From Styela clava (Eukaryota; Chordata; Ascidiacea; Stolidobranchia; Styelidae): a DNA stretch of 64,000 bases. Location: the NCBI RefSeq assembly GCF_964204865.1, contig NC_135252.1, positions 21,287,383 through 21,351,382 on the forward strand, in the 5' to 3' direction. The notes under the pieces are model-generated. The model made no database searches. It was not told where the DNA came from and was given only the letters and a program-made list of their open reading frames with translations. Position numbers and translations under genes: made by a program. Below, piece by piece: positions 21,509 through 33,416 of this stretch (its first letter is position 1; every line of letters begins with the position of its first letter).

Positions 21509-21770
21509 ATCCTCGCGTTTTAGAATTTTGGTCTCGCGCAACACCTTAAAAACTAATAGCTAATAAGAAACTACAAAAAACAGAAAGGCGAAATATGTTT
21601 TATCTAAAAAGCACGTTTAAAATAAGTGAAAGGAACATAAATATCGAAAACAAAAAGGGCAAGATAAAATCTAACATTTTTCTTTAATTTTTAATCATCT
21701 TCACGCCTCCTCCTCAAAATATTGTCTATGAAGCCTTTGTAGCTCGCCTCATCGTTTGAGGACCCCTACT
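21509..21770. mobile_element. hAT-type MITE, copy 2 (5'-truncated)
   Basis: It matches 18390-18655 (CGCGCAACAxCTTAAAAAC, AGTGAAAGGAACATAAAT, CTTCACGCCTCCT) and ends near GTTTGAGGACCCCTACT, a mutated right terminus. The sequence after it matches that after copy 1, so it was copied as part of a larger duplication. Confidence 0.7.
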
Positions 21771-22012
21771 AAATAATATTATTTGAAACTTTGAGGGAAA
21801 TCTGCAAATAAATTGAGAATAAATTAAAAATTAATATTTTCTGTTTATTGTATCGTTAGTTTAAACTCAGCTTCCCTGTGCCTATGTCAAATAGCCTTTT
21901 CTGTAAATATAAACCTAAAACTTTATAATGACATAGTTCGAATTAGTATGACTAGATCAAACCGAAGTTAGATTAGCTTACACAAAATTATGACACATAC
22001 ATTTATTTTCAG

Positions 22013-22136
22013 CTTTTAAAACACTGCTTGAAACTTGACAAGACAATTTATCATTGCATTAAAAAGAAAGTGATATTGAACATTGTCCTCTATGCGGCAC
22101 TAAGTGAGATGGAAGCCCATCGAGTCTAACCAGCAA
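22013..22136 (+). pseudogene. exon-like block, copy 4
   Basis: It follows TTTATTTTCAG and precedes GTATGT. In-frame stops are present. It is nearest to copy 3. Confidence 0.4.
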
Positions 22137-22198
22137 GTATGTTATTAAAATTACTAGAATCTTTCAACTAACATTTACTTATCGAGGTACAATATAAG

Positions 22199-22417
22199 GT
22201 ACTCTCATAGTGTTATGTGTCGTAACAGTTTAGGTTTAGGCCGTAAACTTATTCCGCTTTTCCATATGTTAGTTCTATTGAAATATTGGGAATTGTCTGT
22301 GTTGGCCAAATAAATATACCACCTGCCCACAGATTCCAGTCTCTTCACACAACTTGGTGTAAAGCACGCAAACAAAATTAGTTGCCTCCATATTGGTACA
22401 CATTCTTCTGGAGCGCC
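22199..22417 (+). mobile_element. MITE (AGTATGTGTACCA family)
   Basis: It starts GTACTCTCATAG and ends TTGGTACACATTCTTCTGGAG-like sequence plus CGCC. The two ends are imperfect inverted repeats around GTATGTGTACCA. Confidence 0.6.
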
Positions 22418-23169
22418 GCAAACATTGTATAATTTTAGCAATTTTTTCAAAATTTCTTGTCGAATCAATTAATTCAAATATTTTATTTTAACTTTTAATA
22501 TTTTATGATAACGCTTCAAAAGGCCAAAAACGTATTAAGTATATTGATCATAGCGATAAATATCTAAGTCTGTATTTATTAATAAGGTGTCATGTCAATA
22601 ATATTTATTTTGTTGAATTCAAAATTGCTTTTTGTTTTCCAATCGTGTGAATTTCTTACATGTATATAATAAATAATATTTATTAATATATTGAAAACAA
22701 TAATTTATTTGGAAAGTCTGCGATAAATTATTTATTTTAATGTAATGAGCATAAGCTCAGCTTTGGAAACCCTCCGTCAAATGTTTTGTTTTGTTGGTAT
22801 GAAATATAACCTCGAAATTTCTTTATGACATGATACGCACAATTATTGTTTTTTTTTTATGGCTAATAGCTGAATAAGACACTTTTTAATAATTAAATTT
22901 TTTTTTTCATGTTACCGCCCTATAATATTTGTAATTTTGGGGAAATCTGTGAATAATTTGAAAATAAAATGAAAAATCAAGATTAGTCAGTTAGGTATTT
23001 TTTGCATTTACATCTTGCATCTTTAGTAAAGGCATAGCCGAAATGCATTTTTAGTAAAATGTTAACCCAAAACTTGATGATGACATACTTTGAAATACTA
23101 TATCTAGTACAAAACAAAGTTGGATTCAATTGGTCCACACACAATCAGGACACCTACATTTATTTTCAG

Positions 23170-23284
23170 CTTTCTCAAACACTGCTTTAAAGATGACAAG
23201 ACAGTGCATCAAAAATAAAGTCACATTGAAATTTGTCCTCTACGCCACTGAGTTTGATGGAAGCCTATCGAGTGTAACCAGCAG
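23170..23284 (+). pseudogene. exon-like block, copy 5
   Basis: It follows TTTATTTTCAG and ends CAGCAG before GTATGT. The middle is shortened relative to copy 3 and the frame is broken. Confidence 0.4.
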
Positions 23285-23345
23285 GTATGTAATCAGAATT
23301 CTTTGAATCTTTCAATTAAAATTTACATAACTAGGTACAATATAA

Positions 23346-23560
23346 GGTACTCTCGTAGTGTGTGTACCAGGTTAGTGTCAGGCCATAATTTTATTTTGTT
23401 TTTTTCCTATTTTAGTTTTATTAAGATTTTGGGGACTGTCTGTGTTAGCCAAATGAATATAACACCTGCCCATAGGTTTCAGTCCCTTTACACAACTTGA
23501 TGCAAAGTAAGCGAACAAAATTGGTTACCTCCATATTGGTACACATACTTCTGGAGCGCC
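23346..23560 (+). mobile_element. MITE (AGTATGTGTACCA family)
   Basis: This is the best-preserved copy. It starts GGTACTCTCGTAGTGTGTGT, contains GGGGACTGTCTGTGTTAGCC, and ends CATATTGGTACACATACTTC plus TGGAGCGCC. The end motifs are inverted around GTGTACCA. Confidence 0.65.
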
Positions 23561-24375
23561 AGGAACATTGTATAATTTTAGCAATTTTTTCAAAATTGAT
23601 TGTCGCATGAAATAATTCAAATATTCCATCTCAACTTTTAAGACTTGGGTACAAACGCTTCCAAGAAGCCAAAAACTTATGGATCCTGATACGGATATTG
23701 ATTATCACAATAATTACCTTATGCCTGTATTTGTTAAAGGTGTCATGTCGATACTATTTATTTTGTTAAATGCTTTGTCTTTGCCAATTGTGTAAATTAC
23801 TTGCATGTCTATAATAAAGTAATTTTTAATTTTTGGGAAATCTGCGGCAGGGTATTTCATTTTATTATATTGATTATTGTGAGATTACTTTGTCAAGTGA
23901 GCTTTTCTATAAATCATAACCCCAAACTTCATAATGACATGATTTTCGCACAACTATCATATTTTCTGGTTATTACCGGTAAGTCGATTCTGCGTATAAT
24001 TTGAGGTCAATTTTTGGAATAATAGGGGTTCTCCCATTAAACACCGGATGGTGAAAACAAAGAAATGGTTCGAATGTTAACCATGTAATTGACTACTCTG
24101 CTCAACAAAACTGTACTTTTGTGTCAAACACGTTGCGGCAATCATTCTGAACAAGCCATTAACTGGAGCGATCAATAATTTAAAAATGAACTAAAAAAAA
24201 AATAAGTCTATTCAGTAAAAGCTTAGCCTCTCTGTGCCTGTGTCAAAGAGCATTTTCTGGGAAATACAACCCGAAAGCTTGACGATGACATAGTTCGAAC
24301 AACTATATCTAGTACAAATCAAAGTCAGATAAAATTGGTCTACACAAAATCATGACACATACATTTATTTTGCAG

Positions 24376-24506
24376 TTATTTAAAACACTTCCCACTTCTT
24401 GAAGTTGAAATGGCAGTCAATTATTGCATCAAATGGGAAGCGGCATTGTAAAATGCCTGGTATGCATCAATAAGTGAGATGGAGGCCTATCGAGACTAAA
24501 AAGCAA
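24376..24506 (+). pseudogene. exon-like block, copy 6
   Basis: It follows TTATTTTGCAG and precedes GTATGC. It is the most diverged copy, with an insertion (CCCACTTCTTGA) and stops. Confidence 0.35.
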
Positions 24507-24540
24507 GTATGCAATCTTTTAAATTCAAATAATAATACAA

Positions 24541-25164
24541 TGAGGTAAAATTGATCAAGTTAAACTCTGCGAAACAGGAAGAGTTGTGATTATTCTCATT
24601 TATCATACAATGAAGTTTATTTTAAATTGTAATTATTATGAAATCGGGCAAATTTTTTTTAATTGATATTACTCTAGAATCTGGGAAAAATTTTCGACAC
24701 CGTCTATATATATATATATAATTTTGTAAAGGCAATGTAATCCAGGGGTTCCTAACGGCTAGTCCACGTGCATGTGCGCAGTTTTTAGGCCGTCCGCAAG
24801 AAAATCTGCTATTTTGGTTGTTGTTTTTTGAAATCACATAGTTACTGAGAAAACCAAGATTATTTTGCTTATTAGTATATTATTTCTATATGCATAACAA
24901 ATTGAAAATTTGGATTAAAAAACAAAAATCTGTAACCCAATGCAAGTACTGAAGTATCTTGTGAAATTTGAGAAAAATACCGCCAACGCGTATAAATAAC
25001 GAAACAGTAATTATCCGGCTTGGTTTAGGGTTTGGAATGGTTTTAGAAGTTGGAATTTGCATTCGGAAGCGTTTTAAGGCCGGGAGATTTGTGTAAAATA
25101 TCCGTTTCGTTTCCGAAATCAGTGCTACCCATGAATTGAATTTAAATTTGCCAAATTAGTTAAC
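24541..25164. other. spacer; possible hAT end at 24743
   Basis: No gene is seen. CAGGGGTTCCTAACGGCTAG at 24743 resembles a hAT left end, but no partner was found. A short TA microsatellite lies at about 24706-24720. Confidence 0.3.
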
Positions 25165-25490
25165 ATGGATGCCCGACCCAAATTTGTGTTTGATAGCAAG
25201 TTAATTCAAATTTTCATTCAAATACAAACGAAAAATGATAGTTACTTCATTTAAATTTAGTTCATTTTCTTATGGGAGTCTTTTTCATACCCAAATACAA
25301 AGAAAAAGGCTAGATGACTCTGCATTGTTTTTATTTTGAGTAAAGAGGGCATTACTAGGGGAAGTAAGAATGTTAATTTATATAGTGGGGAAATAAAAGG
25401 AAACGTGTCAACCAAAAAGCGCCAAGAGCTTTCACGAATTTAATAAATAAATAAATTGATACTTTTAATGATCCGGCAAAATTTCGAAGT
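25165..25490. repeat. dispersed direct repeat, copy A1
   Basis: It shares GCCCGACCCAAATTTGTGTT, GTAAAGAGGGCAT and AACGTGTCAACCAAAAAG, in the same order, with 25920-26235. No coding content is recognised. Confidence 0.65.
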
Positions 25491-25539
25491 CCACGCAGTC
25501 AAAAGTAACAACAAATTTGACTGAAATAAGTAGTACTTA

Positions 25540-25745
25540 GTAAGATGGGACCATGTTTATTATCTTTCTCTTTTACCTCATGATTTACGTTAGTTTCCAA
25601 TAATGTTAATGGGGAATTTGTTGCTGCCAATCCGCGAGGGTAGAAATGTTGCATGGATTTGTTAAAATAGGTATTGGTTTTATATTTCATTTCATAATCC
25701 TAATGAATGGGAGTTTAAACACAAATTGGATTTGTATTTGCTAGC
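25540..25745. repeat. dispersed direct repeat, copy B1
   Basis: It shares TTTACGTTAGTTTCxAA, AATGTTAAT and TTTGTATTTGCTA in order with 29385-29595. Confidence 0.45.
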
Positions 25746-25919
25746 CACCACTAATTTGTGTTATTGCATCAAATCTTATGCTGTGAGATCATTGTACATT
25801 TTTCATCTGCCCTGTAAATCAAGTATTCAGAACAACAGCTAAAAACGTCTCTTTTCCCAAAATTAATGCTAGCGCTAAATGTAAATCGAAAGTTAATTTG
25901 TCGCATTAAGTAACTCGAA

Positions 25920-26235
25920 CGCCCGACCCAAATTTGTGTTTGATAGCGAGTTAATTCGAATTCTTATCTAAATACAAAAAAACAATTGGTTTATTAATTT
26001 TTTTAATTTAATTCATTGTCGCATAAGCGTTGTCCATACTCAAATACAAAGTAAAATTGTCAGCAACATTGTTTTGATTTTGCATGAAACAGTAAAGAGG
26101 GCATGGCTAGAGAAAGTAAAAATGTGAACCTGAAAATTGGAAACGTGAAATATAACGTGTCAACCAAAAAGAGCCGAGAGATTCCACAAATTTAGGAAAT
26201 AAATGAAATGATCACTTCTAATGCCCCGGAAAAGC
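25920..26235. repeat. dispersed direct repeat, copy A2
   Basis: This is the counterpart of 25165-25490, about 755 bp downstream in the same orientation. The copies have diverged by substitutions and small indels. Confidence 0.65.
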
Positions 26236-26249
26236 GTAATAAATAGGTA

Positions 26250-27380
26250 GATGTGAAAGCATGCAACGTGTGCCCTGTGAATTTTGAAATAGTTCAAATA
26301 AGAAATTTCTTTTTGCCGTAACGCTATATCTTTGTTTGCCTTTCGTTGATTACGTTGATATTTGATGTGCCTATGTTTACACAAATTTCCTTTCAGAATG
26401 TTTGATTTATTTGTGAGAACAAGTAAGGCCCTAAAATTCATTTACGAGCCAATCTTAAATGATTTACTGTCAGGAATGCGCTCGTGATTTTAGTGAGGGC
26501 TTTTGTTCCGCATAGAGTCCTAACATTTTATTCGTAAGGCAAATTTAAAGTAATAAAATTAATTTGATTTGTTGTCCTACTGTCTCATTTTATTATCAGT
26601 CTCAATTTATTGCAATCAAGAACAATGCTTTTTTTTCGTTTTGAGAACTGCAAAATTGTCATTTATTTTTGAAGAGAAAATTTTTGCATTACATAATGAT
26701 ATTTTACAAAATCATTAGCTATGTAGTGCAAACTTGGAGATAAATCCATCTAAGATATCGGAATAACTGCAAAATTCTTGTTCATGACATCATATTTTAA
26801 TTATACAAGCACTCCGATTCTACTTTCCTGCAAAAACACTCGACCGTCCCGACCAGGGCGCCTTACCAACGAGCGCGATTTTCTGGTGCAAATTTATGAC
26901 TGTAAATTTATGGATTGAAGCAATAAATTTTCAAGGTCTTTCTAGTGCATTCATTGGAGCTCCTGAAAAAGTTCTGAAGTCAGAAATGGCGTAGATTGAT
27001 AATGAAATGCAAATAAATTTCCTTTTAAAACAATCTATCTTTTAAAAATTATCAAATTCACACAAACTACATAAGGTCAGTACACCTGGTAAAAACAGGG
27101 TTCGCGTCCCTAGACACGCAACATAAACGAAACTCGTTTCTCTCGAAATTAAACCATGCATAAAGAATAAGCATCATAGGCAGAATAGGCTGGTCGGTTT
27201 GTGTATCCATATGAACAGTCAGTTTATTGCAACGATTATTTAAAGTACAAAGCGATCTCAGCAACATCGCCGATATATGACATGACATCATATACTCAGT
27301 TCACATAAACGCAGACTCAGACCGGGCCACACCGACTTATGTCTGGGCTCGGAATAAATATTCCATTCTGAGATGCAGGA
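26250..27380. other. intergenic, no supported gene
   Basis: Only short frames without recognisable motifs are present. Confidence 0.3.
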
Positions 27381-27488
27381 AGCTTCCGAAGTATGTGCAT
27401 CAAGATGGCGCACAACCTGAACATAGTATGTGTACAAAGTTAGAGTACAGGTTAAGCGCCACCTCGGTGCACACACTTTCGGAGTGCC
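27381..27488. mobile_element. fold-back MITE
   Basis: The left arm TTCCGAAGTATGTGCATCAA...GCACAACCTGA and the right arm (complement TCCGAAAGTGTGTGCACCGA...GCGCTTAACCTG) form a long imperfect inverted repeat with an internal AGTATGTGTAC. It belongs to the same end family as the element at 16163. Confidence 0.6.
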
Positions 27489-27514
27489 TAGAATTATTAT
27501 TATTCAATTGTTGT

Positions 27515-27795
27515 TTGTGTAGTGAAAAATATACACAAAATAAAACTAATTCATAACGTGAAGAAGAGATGAAATTATGATTATGGCACAAAATGCGTGT
27601 CTGTGACAGATTGCTATAATGGTTTGTTTTTATAATTATATAATTATTTGTTCTTATTCACTTTGTTTCACATTACTGAATTTTGATGCGCTCAAATGAT
27701 AAAAACAGACGCTCGTTGCGGTATTGAGACTGATTGAGGGTTATTGTGAAAAAATCATCTCTCTTTTGACGTTAAAAAAAACATGGATTCTTTTC
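27515..27795. repeat. dispersed direct repeat, copy C1
   Basis: It shares GTGAAAAATATACACAAA, AAACTAATTCATAAC, ATGATAAAAA.AGACGCTCGT and GTGAAAAAATCA with 28889-29190 in the same order. Confidence 0.65.
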
Positions 27796-28310
27796 GCGTT
27801 TATGTTAATAAATCCCAAAGCGCTTATTGGACACGTAACGGACCTATCGATTGGTTCAATATTATGCTGTTGTTCTTCTTCTTCATCATTATAAAATCGC
27901 TTTTCGAAACGGAATCGTCACAGGACCCTTTCTCACAAACGAGGAGCGTCTGGCACGCCATGCGTCGAAAATTGCGTTTTTTTTGTTAAAACTCCTGTAT
28001 GATACAATAGTAAAAATAAACTCTGTGCCAGTAAAAATAAATTCTGTGCCCAGCTGAGTGAGTCACCGCATTGTGGCCATCTAACTGTTACACCGTCCAG
28101 CTTCGTTTAAGATACCTAATGATTTTCTGTGACTTGATGATAAAATATTTCGTTTTGTCTTACGTGTCCATATATTTTAGCATAGCTCTTTTGTTTGTAA
28201 TGCGATTGTTTTGAAATAATATTTTTAAAATATATTAATGCCAGAGTAAAGTATCAATAAACAAATCGATTGTGGATATTTACCAAAATCGATTTTTTAT
28301 TGATACCCAA
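27796..28310. other. no gene recognised
   Basis: Only short overlapping frames are present. The tandem pair AGTAAAAATAAAxTCTGTGCC at 28009-28051 is a 21-bp duplication. Confidence 0.3.
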
Positions 28311-28737
28311 TTGTTGTGTTTGATTACTCAATCTGTTTATGCTTGTTTTGTGCACTTGATATTCTGGGGGTCACCTTTCTAACGATTGATGTTCTGGACT
28401 CCCGCTCGGAAGACGCAGTTCATCTGGCGGGTCTCCGATGTAACAAATTAAACATGATTTCTTGTGATTATTTGCTAGATCTGTTATTGGCTCCACTGTT
28501 GTGTATCTGACGCGGACACTGAATATTCATAGTACCGAATATATGTATTGAAACTGTATATTTTCGAACGCAAAGTGAACAGTTCAAGCGGGGTGACATC
28601 GAAGTTACACTGCACACATGTCGAGTTGTATTAAATAGTCTTTTGTTTATTCAATGATCATTAATAAACTTGTTTCGATATCCTGGAGGCTTGGCGCTGC
28701 ATTGTTATTGTAACCCGAAGGTCGCCAAATTGTCACA
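28310..28737 (-). mobile_element. possible solo LTR-like segment
   Basis: A GC-richer block contains AATAAA (about 28663) and ends GGTCGCCAAATTGTCACA, the complement of TGTGACAATTTGGCGACC, a motif often seen at Ty3/Gypsy LTR ends next to a tRNA-primed site. No second LTR, gag/pol frame or target duplication was verified, and the 5' boundary is unclear. Confidence 0.2.
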
Positions 28738-28888
28738 TTTTTATTACTTTAGCTTGGTTCTAATTTCAATGTCCAAATCGAATTAAAAACAGGCACAACG
28801 GTTAACGAAGGGAATTTAAACTAACCCAAATATGCTATATTATGCCCCTGCGACCAGTGCGGAGTATTGATTAAGCTTCTGCGTGCAG

Positions 28889-29190
28889 TGAAAAATATAC
28901 ACAAATTGAAACTAATTCATAACACAAAAACGCGAAAAAAGATTATAAATGAGACAGAATGTGTGTGTGTTTTAAGCTGTGTTTAGAAAGAAAATGATTT
29001 GGCGTTTGTTTAATAATAATTTAGCTGACAAAGCAATAATGCTTTTCTCTAACACTCTTGCACATCAATAAATTTCTGTGCGCTGGAATGATAAAAAAGA
29101 CGCTCGTTGCATAATTCGGACTTGTTGGCTCTAATTGTAAAAAATCAGATGTCTTTGGGCGAATGCGGATTCTACTTGAGTTTATGCTCA
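28889..29190. repeat. dispersed direct repeat, copy C2
   Basis: This is the counterpart of 27515-27795, about 1.37 kb downstream. Confidence 0.65.
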
Positions 29191-29384
29191 CCAAATATTT
29201 TTTAACGGAAAACTGTTAAAAATTAATTTTAGAGTAGCCATGGCATTTAGGTTGAAATAAAAGCTAAGACAACAAACTCGTAAAATCTGCCAGGGCACTT
29301 TCGCACTTTTGTTTTTCACTGCTAGGCACCTTTGCATTCATAAATTTTTTAAAGTGAACACTGAAAGGCAATGAGACCATATAC

Positions 29385-29640
29385 AATATCATCTTATTCC
29401 ACTTCCACGCTTTACGTTAGTTTCAAAATGTTAATAGGAAAATTTGTTTAATATTTCAACAATCAGTTGCTGGTCTGCCAGATTATTTCGTTTCATGTTG
29501 TTGCTTCGCGAGGACTGGAAAAGTTGGTATGTATTTATTAATAATTTCAAATTTTTAAAAAAATCAAATGAATTGTGATTTGTATTTGCTAACCCTTTTT
29601 AATTTGTGGTATTGTATCATATTTTACACTTTAATAAAAT
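29385..29640. repeat. dispersed direct repeat, copy B2
   Basis: This is the counterpart of 25540-25745. It carries additional sequence before TTGTATTTGCTA. Confidence 0.45.
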
Positions 29641-29924
29641 TTTATAGTTTCACTGCAAACACCAAATGACATTTATCAATAAGCTATGTTATGCATGTAA
29701 AATATTATACATACAAATTCATATTCCTATTATAACAAGGTTAGGAAGAATTCCATATCATTGGAATCATGACTAATTGTATATATATATATAGGTTTTC
29801 TCGATTATGAAACGTGGAGTCTTGACCACACTGTGTTTACCAAGAGAAAATAAAACGTGGTAAATAAACTTGTTTCTTCAAATACAAAGGAGAGTTTTAT
29901 CGAACATAATTAAGATGTAATCAC

Positions 29925-31115
29925 AGACAAATGCATTGAGTACACACGAAGACCTTGTATATAAAAATAGACTGTTGTTTATGACTATACCCAAATGCCA
30001 TACGTACTTCAATCATGTATGCATGTGCACGGATGACTAAGATGTGGTTGCAAACAAATTCACACGCAAAGACCTTATTATATAAGAAAAGACTGCTTTG
30101 GACTATACCCAATGTCATCCGTATTTTAATTCTGTACGCACGGATTACTAAGATGTGCTCTCAAATAAATACAAAGACCTTATATGTAATAAAAGGCTGT
30201 TGTTTGAAATTATACCCAAATTCCATACGTAGCTGTATGTATGTGCACGGATACACAAAGACCTTATATATATATAAAAGACTGTTGTCTAAGATTATAC
30301 CCGAATTCCATACGTAGCTGTATGTATGTGCACGGATACATGGAGCCCTTAAAGATAGACTTGTTTAGGACTACCCAAATGTCATACATAGCTGTATATA
30401 TGTGCACAGATACACAAAGACCTTATATATATAAAAGACTGTTGTTTAAGACTATACCCAAATGCCATAGGTGATGTATGTATGTGCACGGATACACAAG
30501 GACCTCATATATAAAAAAGACTGTTGTTTACGACTATACCTGAATGCAATATGTAGCTGTATATATGTGCATAGATACACAAAGACTTTATATTTTAAAA
30601 AGGCTGTTGTTTGAAATTATACCCAAATTCCATACGTAGCTGTATGTAAGTGCACTGATACACAAAGACCTTATATATAAATAAAGACTGTTGTCTAAGA
30701 TTATACCCAAATTCCATACGTAGCTGTATGTATGTGAACGGATACATGGAGCCCTTAAATATAGACTTGTTTAGGACAACCCAAATGTCATACATAGCTG
30801 TATATATGTGCACAGATACACAAAGACCTTATATATATAAAAGACTGTTGTTTAAGACTATTGTTTAGGACTATATCCAAATGTCATACATAGCTGTATA
30901 TATGTGCACAGATACACAAAGACCTTATATATATAAAAGACTGTTGTTTAAGACTGTTGTTTAGGACTACCCAAATGTCATACATAGCTGTATATATGTG
31001 CACAGATACACAAAGACCTTATATATATAAAAGACTGTTGTTTAAGACTATTGTTTAGGACTATATCCAAATGCCATACGTACATGTATGTATGTGCACG
31101 GATACACAAAGACCT

Positions 31116-31149
<34 letters not shown>

Positions 31150-32310
31150 ACTATTGTCTAAGATTATACCCAAATTCCATACGTAGCTGTATATATATGT
31201 GTACGGATACATGGAGCCCTTAAATATAGACTTGTTTAATACTACCCAAATGTCATACTTAGCTGTATATATGTGCACAGATACACAAAGACCTTATATA
31301 TATAAAAGACTGTTGTTTAAGACTATTGTTTAGGACTATACCCAAATGCCATACGTACATGTATGTATGTGCACGGATACACAAAGACCTTGTATATATA
31401 TATATATATAAGACTATTGTCTAAGATTATATACAAATTCCATACGTAGCTGTGTATATATGTGAACGGATACATGGAGCCCTTAAATATAGACTTGTTT
31501 AGGACTACCCAAATGTCATACATAGCTGTATATATGTGCACAGATACACAAAGACCTTATATATATAAAAGACTGTTGTTTAAGACTATTGTTTAAGACT
31601 ATACCCAAATGCCATACGTAGCTGTATGTATGGAAACGGATACATGGAGCCCTTAAATATAGACTTGTTTAAGACTACCCAAATGTCATACATAGCTGTA
31701 TATGTGTGCACAGATACATAAAGACTTATATATATAAAAGACTGTTGTTTAAGATTATACCCAAATTCCATACGTAGCTGTATGAATGTGCACTGATACA
31801 CAAAGACCTTATATATAAAAAAGACTGTTATTGAAGACTATACCCAAATTCCATACGTAGCTGTACGTATGTCCACGGATACACAAGCACCTTATATATG
31901 AAAAAGACTGTTGTTTACGACTATACCCGAATGTTATACGTAGCTGTATGCATGTGCACGGATACGCAAAGACCTTATATATAGAAAAGACTTGTTTAAG
32001 ACTATACCCAAATGCCATACGTAGCTGTATGTGCAAAGATACACAGAACTTTATATATATATAAAAAGACTGTTGTTTAAGACTATATCTAAATGCCATA
32101 CGTAGCTGTATGTATGTGCAATGATGACACAAAAACCCTTATATATATATATATATATATATATAGAAGACTGTTGTTTAAAACTATACCCAGATGCAAT
32201 ACGTAGCTTTATGTATGTGCACCAATACACAAAGACCTTTTATATAATAATAAAAAACTGTTGTTTAAGACTATACCCAAATGCCATACGTACTGTACAA
32301 GAATTATATT
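29925..32310. repeat. ~85-bp minisatellite, roughly 27 units
   Basis: The unit reads around GTATGTGCACGGATACACAA AGACCTTATATATA, AGACTGTTGTTTAAGACTAT ACCCAAATGCCATACGTAGC. Units vary through TA-run length, deletion of the CACAAAGACC part (replaced by ATGGAGCCCTTAAATATAGA) and short duplications. Pure TA tracts occur at about 31119-31146, 31395-31410 and 32139-32165. The many open frames on both strands through this block are by-products of unit lengths near multiples of three. Confidence 0.92.
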
Positions 32311-32394
32311 CGAAAGTTTAACATATGTCGACACATGAGGAACTGACTATTTATGTGATTTTCGTAGGTACAAACGGATTCTTGATTGAACCCA

Positions 32395-33140
32395 TTGCTA
32401 AGAAAACTAGATACAATTGTTATTTGTATTTTAACACCCTACAATGCAATCCTCTATTTGATGAATATTTCTTTCGTTATAGGAATGCATACCACCATAT
32501 TTTGTAATAGATATATTTATAATAACAAACCATTGTTTTATATTCATTTATATTTTATAAATAAGCTACAACAATGCTATATATGATGTTTTGCAATGAA
32601 CATTTGAATTATGATTTATACGTATATCACAAAATTCTGTAGTAGTCATATTTATAATAACAAATCATTGTTCTATATTAATTTTCATTTTGAATTTTTC
32701 ATTTAATCCTCTCTGTTTCATTTTTTAATTTACCAACTGTTATTTGTATTTTTTACTGGGCTACAATACAATTCTATATTTGATGTTTTGCCGTAAACAA
32801 ATTGAATTAATTCTTTTTTCATATATATGTATATCACAAAATTATGTAGAAGTCATATTTATAACAACCAATTATTGTTCTATATTCATTTATATTTTAA
32901 ATTTTTTATTTCATCCTCTCTGTTCCATTTTTAAATTTAGAAACCGTTATTTTTATTTTCTGCTACACTACAATACAATCCTATATTTAGTGTTTGCCCT
33001 GTAATAATGTTTCTTCCGGTATGTCTATCACCAAATTCTGTAATGGATATAATTATTATAGCAAGTGTATTATTTGTTTTATTATCATTTATATTTCAAA
33101 TTTCTCATTCCATCCTCCATTTTTTCCATTTCGATATAAT
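32395..33140. repeat. ~200-bp AT-rich tandem repeat, about 3 copies
   Basis: Blocks containing GTTATTTGTATTTT..CTACAATACAATYCT recur at about 32415, 32737 and 32944. Blocks with ATCACAAAATTCTGTAGTAG...TCATTGTTCTATATT recur at about 32627, 32834 and 33027. A single related block lies on the far side of the big array at about 62786-62900. Confidence 0.7.
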
Positions 33141-33186
33141 ATTTATCTGATTATAATCATATTGATTCAATAATTCACGAAATTGT

Positions 33187-33416
33187 ATGTTTATTACTGA
33201 TATTTACTGTATATTTATTAATGAAGCTTGTAATATGCTGTATGTATATTTGGCTATCTTATTTGTCATAATCATTATTTTCTCTCCTATTTTTGGGAAT
33301 ATTTGCAACAGGAAACAAGAAATCGTAGCAGCGACAAAAAAAAGAAAAGTATTCACAGGGCTGGCCATGGCTTTTTTGTTTTTATTATTTTATTTGTTAT
33401 AGATAGATTTAGACCC
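33187..33416 (+). repeat. first, diverged copy of the large-unit leader
   Basis: This is the most diverged copy of the segment that opens each large unit of the array. Its 71-codon frame reads CNMLYVYLAILFVII..., then a basic stretch KKRKV and AMAFLFLLFYLL before TAG. Compared with the consensus it has +2 and +1 base indels that together restore the frame between the two hydrophobic segments. Confidence 0.55.

Larger units (their letters stand above)
16245..24540. repeat. six-copy dispersed tandem duplication of an exon-like unit
   Basis: Copies start near 16255, 17276, 19257, 22013, 23170 and 24376. After each exon-like block most units contain, in order, a MITE or its remnant, ATTGTATAATTTTAGC, CTTCCAAGAAGCCAAAAACT-like sequence, GTGTCATGTCAATATTATTT, ACATGTATATAATAAATAA and GATAAATTATTTATTTTA. 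Units differ by large indels and MITE insertions. Additional matching ends occur at about 20155-20250 and 24060-24180. The divergence indicates old duplications. Confidence 0.75.

Noticed and set aside
24743..24830. hAT element starting CAGGGGTTCC
   Set aside because: Only one end is seen; no inverted partner or target duplication found nearby.
27061..27110. tRNA-like sequence around GGTTCGCGTCC
   Set aside because: Only a B-box-like match; no A box and no foldable acceptor or anticodon arms.
29925..32310. CRISPR-like regular repeats
   Set aside because: Units are contiguous near-identical minisatellite copies without unique spacers, in a eukaryotic context.
30015..32321. Many 60-107-codon open frames on both strands
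   Set aside because: They run through the ~85-bp minisatellite; unit lengths near multiples of three keep frames open without selection, and both strands are equally open.
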